Below, piece after piece: positions 37,246-47,420 of a stretch of DNA of 64,000 nucleotides. The translations under genes and the position numbers were made by a program. Position 1 is the stretch's first letter; every line of letters begins with the position of its first letter. The notes under the pieces are model-generated. The model was not told the DNA's origin and searched no databases. It was given only the letters and a program-made list of their open reading frames with translations. Source of the DNA: Roridomyces roridus (taxonomy: Eukaryota; Basidiomycota; Agaricomycetes; Agaricales; Mycenaceae); contig JARKIF010000002.1 in NCBI GenBank assembly GCA_029378245.1, positions 744,001 to 808,000 on the forward strand, given 5' to 3'.

Positions 37246-38618
37246 TCAGTTGTACTCACCGTCGCCCCACTCGATGGATAAATCGATCACTTCCCTCGAT
37301 GTAACCGGCTGCCTACTGCCCCCTTCCAACTTGGCCCTCTTCTTGAGACGAGGGTCGATCACGCAAGGCTCGCTTTTTACCGGGACTTTTTTGTTCTTCT
37401 TGTCATTGCGCCCCGCTTCGAGGGTACCGAGTTCTGCCTCCACTCCACCCAATTGCTTCTGGAGTTCAGCATATTGTTTCTGGAGTTCAGCGCGTTTTTT
37501 CTGAAATCCACGAATGGCAGATTGATCATTGATCACACAACGGTTGGGTTTACACGAACCTGCAAAGCTCTCTGCTTCTCCTTGATCGCCCTATCCTTCT
37601 CGTCTTCTTTTTCTGAAGGCTCGGGCGTCGGGGCTCGTTTCCTCTTGGAACGTTTCGGGGCAGGTGCGTCTCCGTTCGCCTGCAACAACTCTACAGAGAG
37701 AAATTTAATGTGGACTCGAAAAAGAAGAGATGTACTTGCCAAGCGGGGCATATTTAAAGCAGAACTCGACCAGGTCAGGCCCGGTGCATCTGAAATCGCT
37801 CAGTTCCTCCTCATTCAGCTCGGGTTCGCCCAGGCTACAGATGGTTAGCATTGGGGTCGCATGTACCGAAAAACGCCCTACGTTATCTGGTGCGGGGAAT
37901 CAGCCGCCTTCTTGCTGCTCTCATGGACCGCGAGCTCCGGAAGACATGGAGGGGCTTCCGAGTCGGAGGCCTCGTCTTCTGAGGCCTCGTCTTCTGAGGC
38001 CTCGTCTTCAGGGGGCTCGTCTTCAGGGGGCTCGTCTTCGGAGGCCTCGTCTACAAACTTGCCGGAAGCTACCCGCATGATTATAGATCCAAAGTTACTC
38101 TTCAGCGGATCGCCGGTCTTGCTGTAGTCGTCTGGGATAGAAGAAGATTACTTGGGTCTACTTAGGTCCCAGCAAATCTCGAAGAACTCACCAGTGATCT
38201 TCAAAGCAGTGAACCGGAAGGGTCGTAGGGTATTTCCCTTACGAATCCCGCGGCATTCTGCGGAAGGGGGAAGAGAGTCACTTTCGACCACCATCCCAGG
38301 ACTCCCACGAAAGCTCCCATCGACTTCGATTGCGCCCCAGACGTCCGACTTCTGGAGGCCGTGGGTCTCCAAGTGGACTGAAAAGGTCTTCACGTTTTCA
38401 ACGAGGCACTGGACACAGTCTGAACGGTTATTCACCTTTCCCAGTTTCGAGGGTATCCAGCAGGTTATCGTTTTCAATTCCACTAGGGGAGGCTGGGGTT
38501 TCCCAAGTTTCTTTTGCTTTGGCGGTGGCACGAGACGCACGCCGGGTTGCACGGAGTACTCCTCGAGCTTCTTGCCGTCGATTTCAATCCACGCAGAAAA
38601 TTGACCGTTGGATGGCAT
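37246..38618 (-). CDS. DUF7918-type protein with acidic repeat and degenerate SUMO/SIM-like tail (copy 7)
   Basis: It starts MPSNGQFSAWIEIDGKKLEE. A unique insert (VPPPKQKKLGKPQPP) precedes TCWIPSKLGK. TFSVHLETHG, LRPFRFTALKIT, SNFGSIIMRV, VHESSKKAADSPHQIT, EFCFKYAPL and ELLQANGDAP follow in family order. Between SIIMRV and the VHESSKK box sits an acidic E-D-E-x-x pentapeptide repeat. The intron before ELLQANG has a GC donor (GCAAGT). A short heptad-like helix (KKRAELQKQYAELQKQLGGV) replaces the usual short linker. The tail is altered: VKSE is kept, but the first SIM reads VIDP, the second acceptor site AKLE, and the last SIM VIDLS, followed by an extra IEWGDGEYN. The frame is intact throughout. 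Confidence 0.85.
37963..38056 (-). repeat. 15-bp in-frame minisatellite in DUF7918 copy 7
   Basis: About six 15-bp units encode EASED, EPPED, EPPED, EASED, EASED and EASDS. The unit is absent from the other copies, so it expanded after duplication. Confidence 0.8.
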
Positions 38619-39160
38619 GGGGGAGCAGAGGAGCCTGTGCAAAGAGAGGAGCAAGAGAGGAGTTAGACTTGAGTTAGACTTTTTTAAATTCCCACCGTAA
38701 TTACATCACGGATCAAACACAGCCTCCAGATCACTCAGTAGACTCGATTCGCCGAACCAGAGTCGGCCCCATGAGCCAATGCCAACCATAAACGACACGT
38801 ACGCTCCGATACGATTGTGGAGCGAGGGCGCAGGAGAGTGGAGCAGAATTGAGGCGCTCCCCAAGAGTGAACAATTGCATAAGCCTAGGCCGCGGAAGTT
38901 TCGCATTCATGTCACGGTAGGCGCACGGAGTGGCGGCTTGACTTGGACGTGGGAACTTTGGAAACGACCAAACGTCGAAATAACTGCACGAGGGCCCTAG
39001 AGCAACGAAATGGGCGGAACAGTCCAGAAACGGAAGGTGGAGCTACGCCTCGTGGCGCCAGAACGGGGATTAACCGCAGAACGTCCACAACACAGTGCCT
39101 TGTAACAGAACTTGGAGTCGGGAGAGCGTATGACTTTTCAACCAGTATCTTGTACACCAT
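38619..39160. other. Intergenic region, no gene seen
   Basis: It separates the 5' end of DUF7918 copy 7 from the 3' end of epoxide hydrolase copy C. No open frame with family features. Confidence 0.45.
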
Positions 39161-40662
39161 TTATCGCACAAAAACTGCAGCTATTTCCCGAATATCCTCA
39201 ATCAGCGCAGGTGGATTATCCAATCCCGGGAAATGGCCTCCAAAATCGTGTACTATACGCAAATCTCAATCAGCATCCAACAAGTTCAACACCCCATCTT
39301 ACCTTTATACGAAACCAAATTCTTCGTCGTCTGCTTCACATACTCCTCTGGATAAAAAATGATATTATACTCAAACTGGCTGAACAACATCGGCGCGTCG
39401 GTCGGAGCCTGTGAATACGTCGTGGAGAAGCCGTTGGGGTTGGACGCGTAGATCCAGACGGAGGTAAGGAATGAGGAGGTGAGGGCGTAGAGGGAGACGG
39501 AGGTGAGAATGGCAGTGGTATTGAGCACAGAGGGTGGGGTGCCTGCGCGTGGGTCGGACCCTGAAAAGAAGAAGCGTTCAATATTGAGTTTGAAATAAAC
39601 AGAGTGTGCTCACAGAGCTTCATCTTTGATCCAATCCACGCCAACTGGCCCACAGGATTATCGTATAAAGCCAGCCCAATGTCGTTCGGCTGAATGATCG
39701 TCCCGAATAAGTACCAGTCGCGCTTGAGGTTGATCACATACCTTTTGCGTTTGTTCATCCCGATATGCCAGTCCCAGACTGACGAACAGGTTCCCTTTGT
39801 TCTCCGCGACCTTCTCAACATCCGAAAGCGTGATATTGTCCGCAGCGATCTCCTCCGGTGTAGGCCCAAAGAACGGGAGGAAGACGAAATGCGCCGCACG
39901 GACTGTGGTGTTGAACGACCCGTACATCGAATAGCCGACAACGGAGCCCTGTTAGTCTCAAATTATGGCTCTATTCGAAAAGAGGGTATAAGACACACCC
40001 AATCAGTCCCATGAAGCGCATATGTCTTGTACCCCAACACCTCTGTCATAAGAACATTGAAGATCCTCGCCGTATCATCCACAGTCCAATTCGCCCTGGG
40101 AGGCGGCGACGAGAAGACGAATCCGGGGAGTGAAGGCACGACGACGGTGAACGATACGTTCTCAGTCGGAGTGGTGAGCGGCTTGATTATGGGTGCAAAC
40201 TCCTGGAACGAGCCCGGCCATCCATGGAGGAGGATCAACGGAATGGCATCCGGATCTGCTGACTTTTCGTGCACGAAATGCACCGTAAGGCCCTCAATCT
40301 CCGCGGTATATTGGGTGAACCTGCAAAACCAGCTGCAATCAGACGAAACTGGAAGAAGTTGGAAACGGACTCGAACTTACCGATTCAACTCGGCCTCCTG
40401 CGCCTCCCAATCAAACACCTCCAACCACTCTCGCCTCAACTCCGCCAGAAAATCCAACTCGATGCCTTTATCCTGCCCCACACCGTATAATGCCTTGCTA
40501 GGAAGCCGGGTATTGTTCACGAGCGCGTGGAGGCGCGGAATTTCACTTCCCAAATTGATTTTGAACGGCTGGACATCGAACTTGGTGGTGTCGGCACTGG
40601 CAGCAGCCCACTGAAAACGAATTTGAGGCGAGAACAGTCAACCAGAGGGTTAGGAGCACCAT
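39161..40662 (-). CDS. EHN-type epoxide hydrolase (copy C), catalytic motifs present
   Basis: Alpha/beta-hydrolase of the microsomal epoxide hydrolase class, expected to open epoxides to diols through an Asp ester intermediate. Visible: KFDVQPFKINLGSEIPRLHA, FDWEAQEAELNR, the N-terminal EHN fold, VHFVHEKSADPDAIPLILLH, HGWPGS (oxyanion), PSLPGFVFSSPP, the nucleophile motif HGTDWG intact across an intron, and FNTTVRAAHFVFLPFF. Further on are LALYDNPVGQLAWIG, SVWIYASNPNGF and HDFGGHFPGLDNPPALIEDI with the catalytic histidine. Only the 5' end is uncertain. The best signal-peptide ATG (MVLLTLWLTVLAS at 40662) is one base out of frame with WAAASADTTKF. That may be a small indel or an unrecognised 5' exon. 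Confidence 0.83.
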
Positions 40663-40807
40663 GTTAGAGATACTTACGGAGAGATACAAAGCTTCCTTTT
40701 ATTAGCCATGGAGTTAGCGGTCGGATTGGTCAGTGATTTTTAAGCAGAGGCGCATGCTGAATCAGCGCCGAACTGACCCGCCGAGTCCGAGTCTCCATCT
40801 GAGTACT

Positions 40808-41350
40808 CACTGCATTCCGTAGCCTCCTAGGCAGAGGGTCTGCCTAGGGCGCCTCGGCAGACCCTACTCAGTCCGACCCTAGGGGAGAGTCTGCCTCGGT
40901 CTGCCAGGCTTGGTATGGGTTCGTGCACTCGAAATTAGCAGACAATCCCCGGGAATAGAATGAACCGGAAGGCGCACTGAATCTGCGAGCGTTTGACGTG
41001 AGTCGTGGGGAACTTTTCGGCTACAAATGCGGCAAATGTGATGCTTGTCTGCGCCTTCCACAGGCGTCAAGCGGCAGTTGCTAATTTTGAGTTCGTCTCG
41101 GTGGCAACGGTGAACTTCACAGAGATACTGAGACAGTGGATGGATAATAGCATTGTACGCCCCAAGGCCGAGCCAACCCTGCCCCAACCCTGCCCCACCC
41201 GGGCAGAGGCGATCTAGACCCACCCTCGGCAGACATAGCCCGACCTGGGCAGAGTGGGGTCGGGCAGACCTCGCTTAGGCACATCGGCAGACCTCGGCAG
41301 ACATAGCCCGATCTAGGCAGGGTCTGCCGAGGGGGCCACGGAATGCAGTG
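40808..41350. mobile_element. Short CACTA-type MITE (543 bp) with 3-bp target duplication
   Basis: Both ends begin CACTGCATTCCGT, continue RGCCYCCT, then GGCAGA as inverted repeats (28 bp, 3 mismatches). The flanking triplet ACT is repeated exactly at 40805-40807 and 41351-41353. CACTG termini and a 3-bp duplication define the CACTA/EnSpm superfamily. Sub-terminal DNA is full of GGCAGAC / TCTGCC repeats in both orientations, as expected for transposase-binding sites. No transposase is encoded. It sits between the 3' end of the transcription factor and the 5' end of epoxide hydrolase C. Confidence 0.87.
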
Positions 41351-41435
41351 ACTGCCCGATTATCCAAAGCCAATGTTGAATCCAAGTTGAACCGTGAGAA
41401 TAGTACGTTATCAAATCTGATCGCAGGGAGGTATT

Positions 41436-44400
41436 CTATCTCGAAGCCAGGTTCGAATCCAGAGCCAGCATCAGCTGGTCAGCACTGTCTACATAAGTAG
41501 ACCAGTCACGCGTAGCCCAACTAAAAAAAGGTTAGCAAAAGACAGATCAAGTCAAGAAATAAGAAAACACACTCCAAATTCTGACTAGAGCCGAACCCCT
41601 GCGGAGGTTCAACAAAATCAAACGAAAAGTTAGGGTTCGAAAGTGCGCTTTCAAATCCCAATGGCACCCAGTCGAAAGATTCGTACACGGGCAGGTGACC
41701 GAGGTCTTGGGTGTATATGGGAAGCTGCATGCCGGGTATTGGTTGTTGTTGTTGAAAGGAAGAGGAACTCGGCTCAGGCTCGGTTTGTGCGGGATGATCG
41801 GGTTGACGAGGGCGTTTCAGCGTCTGAGGAGCCGCTTGGCCGCCCGCAGACTTGATGAGTTGGTTTCCAATGGAAAACAAGACATCGCTGTATTATACCG
41901 CCTGATCAGAGAAGGTACTTCTTATTCAAAGAAAAGAGGAGGGACTCACCAATGTCGACCCGCGATTTGCCACCGTCTCTCATATAACTTGAGGACACTG
42001 ATACACTTTTGCACATCCACCGCCGCGCGTTGTGGGTCCGCAGTACTGCCAGTCTTCTGAGCGCCCCAGACGTTCAACAAGAGAAACATCGCCGAATCCA
42101 TGAGCGCGCTCTGTCGCATGAACAGTTGGGTTAGCGTGTGGAGGAGATGATGGCCAAGACAGACGTACAACGACATGCGGATGCGCAACGAGTCCCCGTT
42201 TGGCCTGTGCTTCCATTACATGACTGCACGATCGGGCTGAATTAGCGCAAATGGCGAGCGAGGGAAAGTTGGAGGCGAGGGGAGATTCGCTCGTCGGCGA
42301 TGGGATGAAGCTTCGATGGATTTGGATTTGAACTGCGAGCATTTCATGAAAAGTAACGAAATTGAACGAGATTTGCGAACCATGGTAGTAGGACGCATAC
42401 AAGCAAGCGGATTGCGTGGCAAATATTTCATCCTCTCGATGGGGATCCAAACGGACTGCATTCTCTCGTCAGTAGTATGTACCCATTGCCAGAGGGCACT
42501 CACGGTGTTCAGGGATTGCATCTAACCATTCGTTCAACGCCGAACTGCGAAAACAACGAGTCAGAATGAACACCACAACGGAAAGAAAACCAACTCTAAT
42601 TTCGCAACAGCAGTTTGAGTCCACTCCGCGCCGCGTTGTGGTCGTTTCACCGAGTACTGAGGCGTATGGGCGCAATGGATTTCGGACAGTAAAAATTCAC
42701 CCACAATAGTCTTCTGCGCCATGCCCAATATCTCCATCAGCTTGATATACGCCGTTATGAACGCGGATTGGGAGGGTTTCCCTGCGGGTTGTTGGAATTT
42801 CCGCTGTGGATCAAAATGGTCCCAATACTCGTCGTCCACTTGGAGCGGGTAGTCGACGTCGTAGCTGGAATGATAAGTCACTGTCTTCGATGGGTGATCG
42901 AGAACTCACTCATCATCCGTCATGACTCGAGGACGCCCAAGAAACGCGCTGATAAGCGCGTCCGAGGCAACCAAGATCCAAAATACGCGCTTGAGGAGTT
43001 CATCTGGGATCAAGGTCAAGTGGCAAGATCATTTGGTTTGTGAGAGGCCAACCTTCCACCGTCATCTTCCCTGTATCCTGGCGCCTTCGCATATGCACGC
43101 CCAATTCTTGTATCTGGCGCAAACCGATCGCAATCAATATGAAACAAGGGTCGGGGGAGTTGGTTCCCTGTAAATAGAGAATAGATAGCTGGTGATCGAC
43201 CGGTCAGTTATGTACAGCAGCAAAAAAAGAACAGACGCACCACGTTGACTTGCAAATCGTAGAGTGTAGGAACAGGCCGAAAGTCCGTCGGAATATATTG
43301 CAGTTGCTGAAACCACTCCCAGCCGGCACTCAATCTCGAGTTGGTCCCAGGTAGTACGACTCTGGGGTCGTCAGAGTATCTATGGTAGTTCAGACGAATC
43401 AGTCACTACAGGCAACATCGACCGACCTCGACGCCAGGGCACAAACCGCCAGGACAACAGCTCCAAAAGAGTGTTCTGCTAGATGACGACCAGCTGCGAT
43501 GGCCTTTTCAAAGGTGGGTCGATGCAACATGCAGATCAAGATATTGATACGTTGAAAGAATAGTGAGACCTGGAAGGATTAGTCTTGAAACTACGTAGCA
43601 CTTGGAAAATTGATACCAGACTGTCCAAAAGATCTTGAGGTGGAAATTTGTATGTTGGTGGCGGGGTCACTGGCTTCTTCTCCCACTGTACAAGATGAGT
43701 GAAGGGTTAGGCGAGGGAAGATTACACACAGGACTATCCCAAAACTCGGGACGGCGTATGATCTGGACGTTAGAACCATGCCCATCATGAGCTTTTTTCA
43801 TATCGAGAGCAGCCTGTATCAGGAAGAGGCCACTGGACCTAGAAAATGGTCAAATATGGCCAAGTTGAAGGATTTCGGTACGGACCTGCCAAAATACCGC
43901 GACTGGGCTGATTCAAATACCAATTTTTCGTGGAATCCGTTGGTGAGGATGAGTATTCCATCAGGCACCGAGTCATCCTCGGTTGGATCATCAGGCGGGT
44001 CCAGGGGCCTCGCTGGCTTTTGTAGTTGGTCTTCAAGACTACGTGCATATCGTGCGAGGTCCAGTAAGACGTTTCGGAGGTTGCGACTGTTTATATACGC
44101 CGTAGACTGAGTAAGAATAGCCTCGACGTGTTCTTGCGCAGTCTTGTCGTTGGGTTCTTCGTCCAGCTCCTGGGGTGGAGAGCGCGTTGATCTTCAAAGC
44201 CAGTTAGAGATTTTTAGTCGCAAGAGCGAAAGGATAGGTTACGAAGGAAGATTTTGGGCTTGCTCTTTGGGAGAACTTGCACGATGTGTGCAAGGGGAAT
44301 TGAAAGAGATACAGTTCGAACAGATGTTTCCCGGCATTTTCGCGCTATCGCCTGGGAAAGAGTGAGTGCTGAGCTGGATTTGGTGGTTCTCCGGACTCAC

Positions 44401-44596
44401 AGCGTACTATCCCACAATCCTTTACCGTCAAGTGTTCAAATTAGCTGAGAGACCCACCCTTCCGCCGTCTACAAGAATCGCATGCCCCTTTCAGTCTCCT
44501 GCGTTTAGAGCCCGGTGCAGGTGGCTCTGATTCGTCGGAATCGTGGATAGGAAAATAGAGCAGCCCAGTGGTCGGCTGAAGGTCGACAGTCTGCAT
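41436..44596 (-). CDS. Zn2Cys6 fungal transcription factor (fungal_trans type) with 6-nt micro-exon
   Basis: The protein starts MQTVDLQPTTGLLYFP. The binuclear zinc cluster is spread over three exons. 44458-44596 ends in GACDSCRRRK. The micro-exon 44401-44406 (TACGCT) encodes VR plus the first base of Cys. The third exon, from 44351 down, gives CDSAKMPGNICSNCISFNSP followed by C. Together this is CX2CX6CX9CX2CX6C. Flanking introns (44407-44457 and 44352-44400) have GTGGGT..TAG and GTGAGT..CAG borders. The middle region has VDYPLQVDDEYWDHFDPQRK, FQQPAGKPSQSAFITAYIK, SALNEWLDAIPEH and a long helical fungal_trans region with FPSLAICANSARSCSHVME. The last exon ends WSTYVDSADQLMLALDSN and stops at 41436. 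About ten introns in total. It lies between epoxide hydrolases C and D and is divergent from D. Confidence 0.87.
44401..44406 (-). other. Micro-exon of 6 nt in the zinc cluster
   Basis: TACGCT on the minus strand. It is preceded by GGGATAG and followed by GTGAGTCC. Only with these six bases does the frame give K-V-R-C and restore the third cysteine of the cluster. Confidence 0.8.
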
Positions 44597-44659
44597 GACG
44601 GTCAGAGGAGAGAGAGATTGATCACCGTTGACATCATCACCGACGAGTCGGCGTATTCG

Positions 44660-44707
44660 TGCCGAACCCTCTCACTCAACATGTGCCGAACCCTCTCACT
44701 CAACAAC
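44660..44707 (+). promoter_or_regulatory. 24-bp tandem repeat in the divergent TF / epoxide hydrolase promoter
   Basis: TGCCGAACCCTCTCACTCAA followed by CATG occurs twice head to tail, in the 272-bp gap between the start codons of the Zn2Cys6 factor (44596) and epoxide hydrolase D (44869). Zn2Cys6 proteins often bind CGG/CCG repeats; each unit holds one CCG. A regulatory role is inference. Confidence 0.5.
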
Positions 44708-44868
44708 CACACCCCGCGATTACGGCCCCGACTCTAACATGAGGCGAAATCTGACAACCATCGAGTTCTCTGACTGACGCCAACAATCTAATGAAATTCG
44801 AAGACCGCAAGTTGACCGACCGCAAGGCTTCCTTTAAAATTAAAACTTGACCAAGGCCGAGCGCATCC

Positions 44869-46415
44869 ATGCTGTCCTCTCTAACGCTCGGCCTCCTTCT
44901 GGCGACAGCGTGCGCTGCTACGCCAGGCAAGTTCAACCTCCGTCCCTTCAAGATTGACCTCAGCAGTGAGGTTGCACGGATGAAGACCCTCGTCAACAAC
45001 ACTCGACTACCATCTCACGACCTGTATCCCGAAGTAGGAATCGCGAATGGGATCGAATTGGGTACCCTGGAGGAATTGAAGAATGAGTGGACGACGAGTT
45101 TCGATTGGGAGACTCAGCAGGCCGAGTTGAACGAGTGGGTTGTAGTATGGATTATCCTGACTCGAATCTCAGTGCTCACCAGCTCGTTCGCAGGTTCTCT
45201 CACTTTACGGCCGAAATAGAAGGGCTAACTGTGCATTTTATCAACCAAAAATCCACAGACCCGGACGCTATTCCCCTCATCCTAGTCCATGGCTGGCCCG
45301 GTACGGTTACATTTACCACCTCGGTTCAGTTTCTGACGCAATAGTACAGGTTCTTTCCAGGAATTCGCCCCAGTGATCAAACCGTTGACCTCCTTACATT
45401 CCACCGACGGCAAGACGGTATCTTACAACGTCGTGGTACCTTCCTTGCCTGGTTTCGTATTTTCCTCTCCCTCGGCCAATGCGAGTTGGACTTACAAGGA
45501 CACTGCGCGCGTGTTCAATACCCTCATGACTGAGGTTCTGGGCTATGAAACTTATACTGTACACGGAACAGATTGGGTAAGTTTCAAAGGCATCCCCAGG
45601 AATTCACTCACTGAACTGAGGATAGGGCGCCGTAGTTGCATATGATCTTTACGCCAACTACAACACCACCGTGCGAGGCGGGCATTTTGTCTTTGTCCCT
45701 TTCGTTCCCCTGACGCCTGAGCAACTTGCCGCCGAGAACATCACGCTCACACCAGAGGAGGCGATTCCTGAAAGTCTGTATGTCATGTGGAGCACCACTG
45801 GGGACGGATATTTCCACGAACAAGCTACAAGGGTGGGTGCTCTCCACATCAAGTTCTCTCTCCCGCACTGAGACTTTACTGTAGCCGAAAAACCTCGGTT
45901 TCGCGCTATACGACAGCCCTGTCGGACAACTCTCCTGGATCGGCAGCATCTGGAAGAACAGTACGCCTCGCTTCCCACTTCACTCTCCCTGATGTTAAAC
46001 TAATTTCTCGGAGTGTCCGACCCCCGCGCCGGAACCCCACCCTCTCTCCTCTCCAACACACCCATCCTCACCTCGGTCTCGCTCTACTTCCTCACCTCCT
46101 CATTCTACTCCTCGATCTGGATATACGAGCAAAATCAAAATCCTCTCAGCACGGTTTATTCGAAACCGCCTACGGATGCACCGTTGTTCTTTAGTATGTT
46201 TGCATACAATCAGGATTATTGGCCTGAGGAGAAGGTGAGGGAGGTTGGAAATTTGATTTCGTATGAATGTAGGTGGTTTCATTTTCTTTTCAATGAAGAT
46301 ATGATGTTGAATGGCTATCGTAGTTCATGAATTTGGAGGGCATTTCCCGGCCTGGGATAATCCGCCGGCGTTGATTGAAGATATTCGGGCAATGGGTCTT
46401 TTCTTGAGGGGTTGA
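44869..46415 (+). CDS. EHN-type epoxide hydrolase (copy D), intact
   Basis: The best-preserved copy. A cleavable signal peptide (MLSSLTLGLLLATACAA) suggests entry into the secretory pathway. Then: FNLRPFKIDLSSEVARMKTL, the EHN region FSHFTAEIEGLTVHFINQKS, HGWPGS with its intron after HGWP(G), VSYNVVVPSLPGFVFSSP, and HGTDWG, the nucleophile Asp lying at an exon end. GAVVAYDLYANYNTTVRGGH, PKNLGFALYDSPVGQLSWIG, SDPRAGTPPSLL and FYSSIWIYEQNQNPLS follow. The C-terminus HEFGGHFPAWDNPPALIEDI carries the catalytic His. All joins are in frame, and the last exon ends MGLFLRG. It shares a divergent promoter with the Zn2Cys6 factor. The substrate cannot be told from sequence. Confidence 0.9.
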
Positions 46416-46597
46416 GCCGTCACCGTTGAATTGGATACATGGAATCCAAGTTGAGATCTGAGACTCAAAATCACAGCCTCGTCGCGAACCAAAAATCACG
46501 CTAACAATCCCATGGCGGCCCCATAGCAAATAGCCCGAAGGTCACTGTTGTCAGGGCGGGGCTGCGTGCCAGGCTGAGCAAGTAGGTGCAAAAAGAG

Positions 46598-46681
46598 GAC
46601 CCTCACCGGGATTTGAACCCGGGACCCCGTGCATTTCAGGAAACACCCAAAGCACGTATCATTCTACTAGACCATGAGAGC
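46598..46681 (-). tRNA. tRNA-Pro (anticodon TGG) with 12-nt intron
   Basis: The 84-nt minus-strand sequence folds as a cloverleaf. The acceptor is GCTCTCA paired to TGAGGGT (two G-U pairs), with discriminator C. The D-arm is TGGTCTAGTAGAATGA. The anticodon stem is CGTGC/GCACG, with loop TTTGGG..T interrupted after position 37 by TGTTTCCTGAAA. The T-arm is CCGGGTTCAAATCCCGG. The anticodon is TGG and the body resembles other eukaryotic tRNA-Pro. A TTTTT pol III terminator follows a few bases beyond the 3' end. Confidence 0.92.
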
Positions 46682-47420
46682 ATTAAGATGTTCATGGAAG
46701 TAAATATTCATAGTCATAGTGGAAGATCAGCCAAGATTCTGAATTCAGCGCACAACTTTATTCGCAACCAGTGTTAAATTTCCCTTTTGGGGAAGCTTGC
46801 GGATCACTTTCGAGGGTCTGCAAAAGAAACCATTCAATTTCCAAACCAGATTCAGACTCCACTGTCCAGAGTACCAGTGCTCAGTGCTCATCAGATTCAC
46901 TCTGTGCATTAATTGTTCAAATTCAACCAAAATTGAACATTCCTGGATCCTATGGCTGAGTGGCAACTTATACGGCCACACTCGGTAGTTTGAGCAGTTG
47001 CACTTAGACATTCCGAATGTGAAACAGGGAATCCGACAAGGAATCTGAACCTGGTGAATCGGGATTCGGGCCTTCGGCCATCAGGTCTGTTGAAAAAACG
47101 GAGAAACCTAGATTGAACCTGGAACCCTGCCACTTCATTGCGGAGGTTATGGAGCATCGAAAGTATGTAAGAGAGACCACTAAGAACCCTGTGGAAAGGC
47201 AGGTAAAAGACTCGTCCCACCAACATCCACCCAAAACAATTACTTGACAATTACCCGGTTGTGAAGCCTTTGATCAAAGGAGTCACATGACTTGGATCAG
47301 TGTGGCGTATTTGTTCCGGCGTCTTTTTTTCTCTGTCCTTTGCCCACATTCACTCCAAGTCACCAGTGGCAGCCGCAACTACCAAATATCTTCCTCCTCC
47401 GCCTGCATCTCGCCCACATC
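46682..47420. other. Intergenic region, no gene seen
   Basis: It lies upstream of the tRNA and of the C2H2-like gene. The minus-strand frames at 46745-47250 have no recognisable features. Confidence 0.4.

Noticed and set aside
37246..37275. Extra C-terminal IEWGDGEYN of DUF7918 copy 7 as certain coding sequence
   Set aside because: A GTGAGTAC donor lies inside it, so the end may be spliced. I give the simplest stop but do not treat the extension as proven.
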